From Trachythela sp. YZ-2020 (lineage: Eukaryota; Cnidaria; Anthozoa; Malacalcyonacea; Clavulariidae): DNA of 64,000 nt. Below are positions 55,489 to 64,000 of the stretch, piece after piece; positions within the stretch are counted from its first letter, which is position 1; each line of letters opens with the position of its first letter. Under the pieces are notes generated by a model that saw only the letters and a list, made by a program, of their open reading frames with translations, was not told the origin of the DNA and ran no database searches. Location: contig JADLSH010000373.1 of NCBI GenBank assembly GCA_016169945.1, positions 1,364,001 to 1,428,000 of the forward strand, in the 5' to 3' direction. The translations under genes were made by a program, and so were the position numbers.

Positions 55489-58400
55489 CAGTGTGACCAG
55501 ATTTTTTCAGGACCAATTACTAAAAATGCCTCCGAAAAATTACTAAATCCAGAAAAAAATTACTAAAAAGTTGCACACTTCCCAAAACAGCTCAAAATCA
55601 GTTTTGCACTAAACTACCATAATGCTTAGCGAGTATAATGAGTATAAATATCATTATTCATATTGCTCCTATAATTTATTAACCCAAGATTTCAGACTTA
55701 GCTTTTGGGCCAAGGGCTGTCGCCTTCAGATGTCCATAATTTTTCGAGAGACCTTTGCCCCCCCGCCCCAATGCCCAAACCGCTCCACCGCCCCTGCTTT
55801 GGGCAAACTTGAAAGCATTGTTGCGGAAACATTTGAGAATTTCTGTTTGCCAAAGTTCACGTTTCGCCTGTGTGATGCTTGTTCAAAAACGAAGCAATGT
55901 TTCTGCAACAATGCTTACTTGTTTTCCCAAGGCTTTGCAAAATTGAATTCAAACTCAATTTAGCGGTCCCTGTATTAAAAATAATTTCTGAAATAACGAT
56001 GTTGTATAAGTAGGTACCCAATGTAACTTTAAAAGTTTCTTAAATAGTGACATAAATCTTGTCAAAAACAACTATTTGTCAAAGTGTTTTAAACTTAGGA
56101 CACAAACTGACAGTTTCAAACTTTATCACTTATGCATCTTCAGACTCATTGGTGGCATCTCTGTAAATAGCATCAACATTTGTATAAATATCTTGATTGC
56201 ACCGATGAAGCATCTCTTTTGTGGGCTCAAAATCTACGCAAGATTCAGACATGTGCTTAATTCCGTCTTTGACAAAAATGAGCGATGCAACACCTTCTGT
56301 TGAAAACCGGTTTCTCTGCTTAGTTTTAATCAAGTTCAACTGAGAAAACACTTGCTCGCAGTCTGTATTGCTCACTGGGAGACATAACATGGCCTTCACA
56401 AATCTTCCTAATGTTTTATACTTCTCATTGACAGCTACTTTAGCCCAAAATTCTTCAGTATGAGACAAGGCACATTTATCTGCTATGTCTGAGACGTCAT
56501 CATCCAAACTTAGCTCCCTCCATTCCTGATCTAAAATCTGCAGCTTTTCACTTGGAATGACATGCAGAAATTCTGTAGCAACATCACAAATGCTAGGAAT
56601 TGTTCCTGATATTGCTAACTGTGGGTCTAAGAACCTTAGTTTCCGTATGAGTGGGTTGTTTAAGGGCAACCTTTTCTTCAATTGGTTACAAAGCTCTATC
56701 AAAAATTGTTGACACCTGGAAGAACGTGTTGATGATTTCCTTACTTAGATTCTTGTAGCTGTTGGATGTTAGGAGCCTCGTTGCATCTGTTCCTATGTAG
56801 AGCTGCGCTAATGGTAGATGATTCGCAGAATTTCCAGGATCAATACTTCCCACATCACCTTTGAGGAGTATTTGCTTCACAAAACAACTTAGGATTGATT
56901 TATAAGCTGACGTACAATTTGAATGAAACTTATGAATGGCCGGTGACCGGGACTGGAAAATCACGCAAAATGCAGCTTTGTGATGGGGTATGAGAACTGC
57001 TCAAACAGGAACTGAGAGGCTTGCAAACGATCGACGATGTACTGCGATGTGAAGTATAGCTTCAAAGCATCCCACTGAAGCAGAACCCGCTGAACACATG
57101 ATCCAAACGAAAGCCATCTTATATTATAGAACCTAAGCATTTTATAATGCTTCGATTCTGTGAATTCTTGGAACTCTTTAAACTCATTACAGCGTTTGCT
57201 TGAAAGAGCAAAATAGTTATAACACTATTTTACAACCTGCTCTAAGTTCCGCGGAAGGAGTGCGCAAGCATGAGTTACTGCTAGTGCACAAGAATGACAC
57301 GCACATTTATAGTCAGACAGTTGGGGTTTTCTTTTATTATACGACTGGCAACACTATTATGCTCTCCAAAAATTACGTTGGTTGTATCTGCTGCAAATCC
57401 AACTAATTGAGTGATTTGAACATCATGTTTGGCCAGATCGGTTTTCATCACTTCAAATAATTCAGCAGATGTTTCTCCCTGGACTGGAACTAGGTTTAGT
57501 AATCTGGTGTTAACTCTCATTGTCTTCTTACAAAATAGTTTAACGACAATTGCCATGCACTTGGTTGTGCCTATATCAGTAGTTTCATCGATGATTATAG
57601 AAACTGGGTTCACTTCGCCATCCTTGCATTAAAGGCTTTGCCTTAGCTCAGTTTTGAACTCTTTAGCTAAGACATTGTATGTCATGGCCGCCGTCTTTGT
57701 ACGTTTGCACAAAAATGCTTTAGCAATCGCTGAATCGTTAAATGCCCCAGATATTAATGTGGACAAATTATCCATCGCTCGAAAGGGCAAGTTGTGCTCG
57801 GCAACAAATGCACAAAATTTTAACTCCGCTTTCTTTACTTCATCGGAAAGGACGTTACCAGGTTTAAAAAACTTGGAAAGCTATATAAACATGAGTTTTG
57901 CAGGAATTAAAGAAAAATGTATTGGTCTTGCCTAGAAAGGAAAGGTAGGGTTCCAATTCTTACATTGAAAAAAGATCGTAAAAAAGTAAGCTAAAACAAG
58001 CTAATTCATGTATTGATTAAATACTCTTACCTGTGATGTACCCGTTGACACGCTCATTTGGGAAATATGCCTTGAACTTTTTGCATGTATGCGAATCGTG
58101 GCTAATCTTGCTTGAATATCACATCGACAAAATTTACAATAAGCGTTGGCAGTTAACCACTAGTTAGTTTCTTACCCCTAGTTAACCACCTCGAAAATTC
58201 TGGCATTAATGCCCAGTCGTCACGATACTGCTGCTTGTACTTTTTCACCTCTTGCTCTCGAGTAGTTCTGGTAGATATATATTTTTTTCTTCAATAATTT
58301 CGACTTCTTCCAAAGACATCGGAATTATTTCTTCGTCTTCATCGCTTTCCATCATTAAAAGTTTATTTTTGCAGTATAGTTTACATTATTACTTGTAAAA

Positions 58401-58799
58401 GTAAGCTAGCGAGCTGGTTAAATCTGCCATTTTTCGTGTTTTGGCGCCAAAATGCCAAATTGTATAGATTATAACACTTTAGCTTCAGGCAGGCGCAGGC
58501 CTCAGGAGTTGCGACAGGCATCAGCGGGCTGAGCTGCCTTAGCTGCCCGAACAGCCTCCCGCCCGTGCCTAAATAGCATTGACGAGGACACAATCTGATT
58601 TTCTCTCAAAATGTGTCAGTGTTCATACAAAACAATTCGTAAAATTTGAGAAATTCATCTTTTATCTAATTACCAACAGATTACTAAATTTCCCAAAAAA
58701 TTACCAAAAAATTACTAAAAATAGTTAATTACTAAAAAAGTCCCAAAAATTGCCAAAAATTACCAAAAGTAATTAAAATTACCAAATCTGGTCACACTG
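55489..58799 (-). mobile_element. Complete hAT element (3311 bp) with 8-bp target duplication
   Basis: Perfect 16-bp terminal inverted repeats CAGTGTGACCAGATTT (55489) and AAATCTGGTCACACTG (58799). The 8-bp duplication ATTAGCAC is present at 55481-55488 and 58800-58807. Subterminal DNA at both ends is rich in TTACTAAA/TTACCAAA motifs, a usual binding-site pattern for hAT transposases. Confidence 0.97.
56130..58355 (-). pseudogene. hAT transposase with BED zinc finger, near-complete but broken
   Basis: ATG 58355 starts an acidic SDEDEEIIPMSLEEVEII segment; a frameshift in a poly-A leads to REQEVKKYKQQYRDDWALMP and EFSRWL. A BED finger follows (AYCKFCRCDIQARLATIRIH, AKSSRH: C-x2-C, H-x5-H), then KAELKFCAFVAEHNLPFRAM, SGAFNDSAIAKAFLCKRTKT, a stop, VNPVSIIIDETTDIGTTKCM with the first catalytic Asp, TQLVGFAADTTNVIFGEHNS with the second, and the insertion region up to the dimerisation domain CLPVSNTDCEQVFSQLNLIK near 56330. 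The C-terminal ORF (56702-56130) is open for 190 codons. A donor-like GGTAAG near 58028 suggests an intron. Frameshifts at about 58270, 57625, 57270 and 56700. Domain order is complete, so this was an autonomous hAT until recently. Confidence 0.9.
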
Positions 58800-58807
58800 A
58801 TTAGCAC

Positions 58808-60326
58808 ATCTAGTATTTTGAGGGATTTTGGGGTTTTCATTCATTTATTGGGTTTTGTCCTTTTCTCTGTTTTTTTAGTCATTTTGATAATTTTTTTGGA
58901 ATCTAGAGATTTCACATAGAGTAATATTAAAGGATTTGTGCAGTATTAACCCAGCTTGTGGGCACTAAATTCTATTTATTATATGGCCGAGTGAAATGGC
59001 GCTAATAATAAAAATGAAGATGTGAAGACATTATCTTTTTTCTGAGACACGATAAAAATGAATGAAGACTTGATACTTTAACAATTGTTTATACAACACT
59101 TGAGTGTTTTACATACTTACATAATTATATGTCACTGTCGGTAATGCGAAGATATGATCCTACTAAAAAGTTTTAATGTACAACTAAGTTTGTAATAAAA
59201 CTTGTTTGTGAAGACAACATTAGTCAATGGAAAGAGAACATGCGTGTAGACAAGGCCTAGACTATATGCATCATATGTGGTGCTTGGCATGTGCAGTGCC
59301 AGTGTGGGTAGAGTATAGCAAATACAGCGGTTGGCTCTGTTTTTTACACAGACTAAAAAACCTTGGTCTGATATCTCGCAGTACAGACCTCATGCTCGGT
59401 CAATAAGCAGTTAATATTTAGCCCTACACACATACTAACATGCTTGTGTTTCCTGATAAAAACATATATGATACTGGTATATGAAAAGTTTGGTCTACAG
59501 TGGGTCTAATGCATTCTCTGGTATTGAACCAATGTAGTTGTCCTAAATTCAATAATTTATCTCTTATGTAACACATTATACAATTAGTTCATTTTGATTT
59601 GGAAGAATTCAATTAACTGCAATGTCCAATTGATTAGTTCTAAAAAAAGAAATGAGGTAGGTGCAAAATTTTTAAATATTTTTTTTGGACTTATTCGTAA
59701 CTCACCTCAGTGCACTGAGCCCCCGCTCATTTTGCAAAAAAATATACATTTGAATTACATGAAGCTCATTTGAGCAGTCTTCAGCAAACTTAGCAAGTTG
59801 TCAGATCATTTTAACACTAATGTTAACAATTATGACACATTGGTTGCCAACTGTCACATGACCCTGCAAATGGTAATATTGGACAGCTCATCGTTAGGCC
59901 ATCGGGATATGGGTCTGGAAGCAATGCCACAGATTGAGACTGTCTGAATTAGCAAGTGTTTATATTGAAGTTATTGAGTCTAACTGGAGTGGGTGTCTCA
60001 AATCAATAATTAAGGAGCAAAATAAAATTGTTGTCAAAATTAGTATATTTTCTAATTTGTACTTTAACGGCTTAGAGGACACCCATTCCAGTTAGTTAGA
60101 TCTAAAATAAACAGCTAGAAATTATGCACCTATCAATGTTAAGCCCAAGGGGGGGGCGGGCAATAGTGGTGGATTTGATAACAAATGCCGTCCCCAGGGT
60201 CGGGCTTTTGTTCATTGATGATAGCCCTAGGTAGGGGACATTTGAATACACGATTTGATTTGTGGGAACAATAGGGGGCATTTGACCATTTTTTGCGAAG
60301 AGGCCTGGTTACCAAATCTTTTGAAG
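58808..60326. other. Intergenic stretch upstream of the CIDE-N gene
   Basis: No gene recognised. It includes the small foldback at 59956-60115. The 60120-60326 part is richer in G and C and may hold the CIDE-N promoter, but no TATA box was identified. Confidence 0.5.
59956..60115. repeat. Small foldback repeat with about 40-bp arms
   Basis: GAGTCTAACTGGAGTGGGTG with TCTC on the left (59976-60000) and GGACACCCATTCCAGTTAGT with TAGATC on the right (60076-60100) are imperfect inverted copies; weaker pairing extends outwards (TGTTTAT... / ...ATAAACAG). Confidence 0.65.
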
Positions 60327-61335
60327 ATGGCGGAACTATCACTATCAGAGGTATGTAAATTTAAAGATATTTACGTTAGTTTTTGTTTCATGAATTATTA
60401 ATTTTATGAAATTAAAAGTGAATCTCTGATCCTTTTATTCTTTATTTATAGTTGAAACCGTTCAAAATATGGAATGTATTGCGCTCGAAAAAAATGAAAG
60501 TTGTTGCCAAAGCAGACTTGGCAGAACTGATGAGAAAAGGTATTTGGAGAAAAGTTATCCATTTTATATTTGTGTATTTCACTTCTCTATATTTTCATTG
60601 GGAAAGTCTGACAGTTTTCGATGAGAAGATACATATTTAATCTCGTTGATCAGGGAACACAGAAGAGAACTGGCAATTCTTGTCAAATACAAATACGATT
60701 TGTGGTATTAAAAATCAGAACTTTTCAGTTTTCAATATGTCGTCAAATGTATTTGATTTTGTTTCCAAATTTCTAATGTACCTGTGCTACCCATCAATAA
60801 ATTTAATTTAAATATAGTTACAAAAGTACCAACGACTTTCTTGTACCATTTCTTTTCCCTTACTAGTCCCAGTCATTTTCCTCACTAATTATCAGATGAG
60901 CTAGATATCATTGTAGAATGTATTTTAAATAATCAAGGATTCTTTTTAATTTATATGATCTAAAGCTCGTTTTGGAAGAGGATGGGACTGAAGTGGATCA
61001 GGACTACCTTCCTTTTGTGAAAGCTAACACAATACTGATGCTGTTATCTACCAATGAAATTTGGAGTGATCGCAAAGGTATTTACAGTAGATAAAACATA
61101 TTATGCCCTGTATTATTATTGTATGTATATAAAATACATGTTGTTGTTGATAGTGTGTTAGTGCATAGTTTAGACTTTGCATGTGGTTGTTTCTATAGTA
61201 ATATATGTTCTATTCTTAATAAACATTGTAGATATTGTCACAGTCAATCAGTTTGTACAGAAGGAACAAGTAGAATCGACCAAAAGTAATAAACCAATCC
61301 AGTATACTCTAACCTCACTCTTGGGACCCCAATAA
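60327..61335 (+). CDS. CIDE-N domain protein (DFF/CAD-ICAD-like), four visible exons
   Basis: Exons: 60327-60350 (MAELSLSE, donor GAG/GTATGT), 60452-60539 (LKPFKIWNVLRSKKMKVVAK with ADLAELMRK), 60966-61077 (LVLEEDGTEVDQDYLPFVKA with NTILMLLSTNEIWSDRK) and 61232-61335 (DIVTVNQFVQKEQVESTKSN, stop). KPFKIW...S.KKMKVVA...L and VLEEDGTEVD..Y....NT.LMxLS are the two halves of the CIDE-N fold used by DFF40/CAD nuclease, its inhibitor DFF45/ICAD and CIDE proteins for partner binding in apoptotic DNA cutting. Exons 1-2 and 3-4 join in phase; exons 2 and 3 do not (phase 1 against 0), and about 12-15 residues of the usual fold are missing, so a small exon between 60540 and 60965 is probably unseen. Length of about 110-125 residues is far shorter than CAD or ICAD, so this would be a CIDE-N-only protein. 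No in-frame stops: probably a live host gene. Confidence 0.7.
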
Positions 61336-61391
61336 TTGTAAGTAACTTGCTGGATTTATGAAACATTCCTAAGGTATAATCTTTATTCTAA

Positions 61392-63400
61392 TCACTGTTT
61401 GGATCTATCTTTGCTAGATATATCTTTGCATCCTGGATCTATAACGTTTCCATCTGGGGTTGCAGCTAGATATGGAAAAGTCTCTGATACCACCAAGCCG
61501 CATGGCAATACCTTAACAGGTGTTTTCCTATTCTCCATTAACTTTTGGTACTCTAACAAGGCTATTGGTTCATAATTCTTCCCATGTTCTAGATATTTTG
61601 ATGAAATTGGCTTTGGGTACATAATAGACTCAGCAAATGTTTCATGGTTTCTTTGACGCTGTGAAATGAAATGAAATTTAGAAGCTGTGAAACGATATGT
61701 TCGTTCAACTGTCCACTTCTCGCACTGGGCTTGTTGTCTTGTTTCATTCTCAACTTTATTTATCTTTACTTCATCCACTTCTATATGACTGATTAATGCT
61801 TTTTCGGTATCCATCAGATTTTTTGAAAATTAGTTTTTTGTACATCTTTTAGTGGAAATCTCGGGTATGTTAAAGGCTGGGTAAAAATATTTAACTGCCT
61901 AGGCATGGCAGAAAGATCTGCAGTTGCAATAAAATTTGACTCAGTAAATCCTACTTGATATGACACCAACTTGGCTCTTGCCAAATTTTGTGTCCACAGT
62001 CCCTATGTCACAACTTCTACTTAAATATGTGTCAGCAGTGCTGCAGCTGATCACTATTTGTGAAAACCCCATGTTAGCATTTATGGCAAATAAATCTTCT
62101 TTCAACTTTTGTTCAGCAGTAAAATCATGGTTGGTATTAACCCTCGCTTCATACAACAATGATTTTACACCTGGTCTAGAACTAATATTGTCTAATTTTG
62201 GGTTTTTTTCCATCTCAACATTCATTACAGGCTCAGGGGTAATATTGGATCCTCTCCCCTTTTTATGCCATTTTTGTAACTGTGAAGTACAAGCAACAGT
62301 TGAAGTTTGATCGCCTTCTTGGCACAGGTCATTAGTTGTTTTGCAGGCACATAAAGAAAATTTACATAATTTAAACATTAATGCTAAGGTGTGATTGCAA
62401 TACCCAACTTCTCCTGCTACACAAGAACATGTTGCAAATTCTCCTGATAAAATATTTAGTGCTACTTTGATATCATGTGGAGGATCATTTTTTCTGAAGC
62501 TATGGGAGCACTTTGCCTTAAAATAGAAGCACTTCTGATCACTGATTGACTGGACGTCTTTTAGATATTCATCCTCCAAAAAAGTTGTGGCCTTTTTAAG
62601 TCCTGTTGGCACAGAATGATTTTTACCAGCAAATCTTTTCCCTGATTTCGTAATATGTAAGTTCATTTCAGCTTGAGTAAACAAAGGCATCCTTTCCAAT
62701 GAAATACCCCAGCCACCATCAGGCAATTTCACATCTTTGGTTGCATCAAAAGCATCAATCTCTACTGACACTCCTGTCTTGATTTTCTCTTTTCTTCTGG
62801 TGTATATCTTGTTGGGATCTGGGTCAACAATACGTTTATCATAGCCACATTTAATATAGTCAAGCACTCTACAGAAATATTAAAATATCGACATAAGATT
62901 ATGTTAAAAGCATTGACATTGTCACAGTTGCATAAAAGAGTATAAAATAATACCCATATCTGAAATAAGCCATCTTGTATCATTTTTAGCTGATGAAATC
63001 AGGATACATCAATAAAATTTGTGATTAATTTGTTGATTGAATGAATAGACGGGTAAACTTTGTTTACACATTTTGCCTGCCAAGGATATGCGCGAGCAAC
63101 TTATTTTGTATAGTCTAATTATGCAAGCATACATAATAAAACAACTCATGTGTGTTAAAGCTTTCAAAAAAGCATGTCAGCGCATATTCTTGGATGGCAA
63201 AGTATCCAATTATGTAAACAAGGTTTACCCATCTATTGAACGCGACAGCAAAATATGAAATTGACATACCTCTTTACTAATTCAGCTTTTGTTTTCAAAC
63301 CTTTGCCAACATCTCCGCGACACCGCAACCAAAAGCGAAGTTCTTCATTCTTCAATTGTTCGGGATTTAGACCAGCGAGCGAGGAACCTGGAATATTCAT
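61392..63400 (-). pseudogene. SAP-like/SWIM/YqaJ gene, truncated in the nuclease domain
   Basis: Exon 1 (63400-63270) starts MNIPGSSLAGLNPEQLKNEE and has a SAP-like ELRFWLRCRGDVG...KAELVKR helix pair. Its phase joins to exon 2 at 62868 through AG/A, giving VKR-VLDYIKCGYDK. Exon 2 carries GGWGISLERMPLFTQAEMNL, the SWIM zinc finger GEFATCSCVAGEVGYCNHTL (CxC...CxH) at about 62400, and a linker to 61941, where the frame is lost. A second frame, 61814-61392, is the YqaJ-like nuclease start: RTYRFTASKFHFISQRQRN, SSKYLEHGKNYEPIALLEYQ (conserved E) and LPCGLVVSETFPYLAATPDG (conserved D). The next motif, E-x-K-C-P, is absent and the ORF stops 20 residues later. The gene is thus missing part of the catalytic site. 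SWIM plus YqaJ proteins are widespread in cnidarians, perhaps from viral or transposon sources. Converges on the CIDE-N gene, 56 bp apart. Confidence 0.7.
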
Positions 63401-64000
63401 GCATGAATTTCATGCAAATTTTTCGGTTTACCAGTTTCCTCAAATTTTCGCGCATTATGAAAGTCGGATATATGATATTTGTGATGTTAATCCCTTCTAC
63501 CACTGGGTAACGCTTCTGGTGGTGGAATTTTACATGTATACAATCAAGGCAAGTTTGTCGTTCCACCACTTTTTGGCCAAAATTGTAGCTGAAAGGCTGA
63601 ACGAATATGTTTCAATAATTACCATGTTTTCGAAATCGAGTATACGTAAACTGTACATAGTGTTCATTTCAGGCAATCCGGTTAGGACCACTGTCACCAC
63701 GTGCTGTTACTGACCTTTTCTAAGTTGTTTTTTTAGGCCCACTAGGTTATTAGTGTTCGCACTATTATGTGTCACCCTCTTAAAATAAAGTTTCTATCTA
63801 TCTATATATATTATATGTCAGTGGTGAGAACTGTCAAGCAAGGTATACAAAGCAATATCATTGCCATTGTGGTAAACATTGTGATATGCAATTTGCACGA
63901 ATGTATTGTATATGACATGTTACACCACAGCATTCAACTTCAAAAAATTCAAGTGTATATCAAAATTGGACAATACACCATTTTGGAGTATGCTGTACTA
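63401..64000. other. Window end: intergenic, with a LINE-type 3' tail
   Basis: Near 63776-63806 CTTAAAATAAAGTTTCTATC runs into a TATC/TATA microsatellite, as in CR1-type 3' tails. Upstream plus-strand frames (63255-63713) are not convincing. Beyond 63810 nothing is recognised. Confidence 0.4.

Noticed and set aside
57654..57935. Plus-strand ORF in the hAT element
   Set aside because: Antisense shadow of the transposase, whose minus frame carries family motifs (HNLPFRAM, AKAFLCKRTKT).
1..64000. CRISPR array
   Set aside because: No repeats with regular unique spacers; all tandem arrays are minisatellites, and the window is eukaryotic.

Overview
The window looks like AT-rich nuclear DNA from a marine invertebrate, most likely a cnidarian, although a sponge or similar animal cannot be excluded. 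Genes are split into exons with clear GT/AG junctions, intergenic DNA is long and AT-rich, and there are no bacterial-style operons. Several gene families look like expanded, poorly described cnidarian families: a protein kinase with the wording KLTDFGESRS, a SWIM plus YqaJ protein, a G2E3-like HECT protein, and two families of unknown function. The species is inferred from recalled family resemblance, not from a search.

Most of the window is a layered graveyard of mobile elements. Left part (1-13 kb): a GIY-YIG remnant, a kinase N-lobe fragment, short hairpin repeats, a CUT-homeodomain gene on the minus strand whose third exon lies against a TA-flanked MITE, a broken plus-strand gene of unknown function (gene A) carrying a 404-bp LINE insertion with a 6-bp target duplication, and a longer LINE. 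From 14 to 20 kb a second gene of unknown function (gene B) is broken by frameshifts. Its large intron holds a DIRS-order retroelement with the split direct repeats A1-ORFs-B1-A2-B2. From 19.7 to 22.7 kb a compact minus-strand block holds a viral-type packaging ATPase, an intact tRNA-Leu(UAA), a small possible Bcl-2-like ORF with one in-frame stop, a zinc-finger exon and flanking direct repeats. This is best read as the remnant of a Polinton/adintovirus-like virus.

From 23.6 to 31.8 kb there is a long-armed inverted-repeat element and then a G2E3/HECT-type ubiquitin-ligase gene. One of its exons is split by a 1954-bp hAT element with an 8-bp duplication. From 32 to 38 kb lie a Tigger-like MITE, a minus-strand rve integrase gene (split by a 793-bp element with a 6-bp duplication), and a PIF/Harbinger transposase. 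From 38 to 42 kb LINE pieces surround a broken protein kinase. From 44 to 58 kb there are a complete 1581-bp mariner-type element, two LINEs, a P-element/THAP9-type transposase, a Penelope-like RT remnant, and a complete 3311-bp hAT element with perfect 16-bp terminal repeats.

The right end (60.3-63.4 kb) holds the two loci that look most like host genes: a short plus-strand gene with a CIDE-N (apoptotic nuclease/inhibitor) domain, and a convergent minus-strand SAP-like/SWIM/YqaJ gene cut short before the end of its nuclease motif. The genes do not form an obvious joint pathway. What they share is repeated insertion of mobile DNA into coding sequence, which can be dated in relative order because target duplications and reading frames are still visible.
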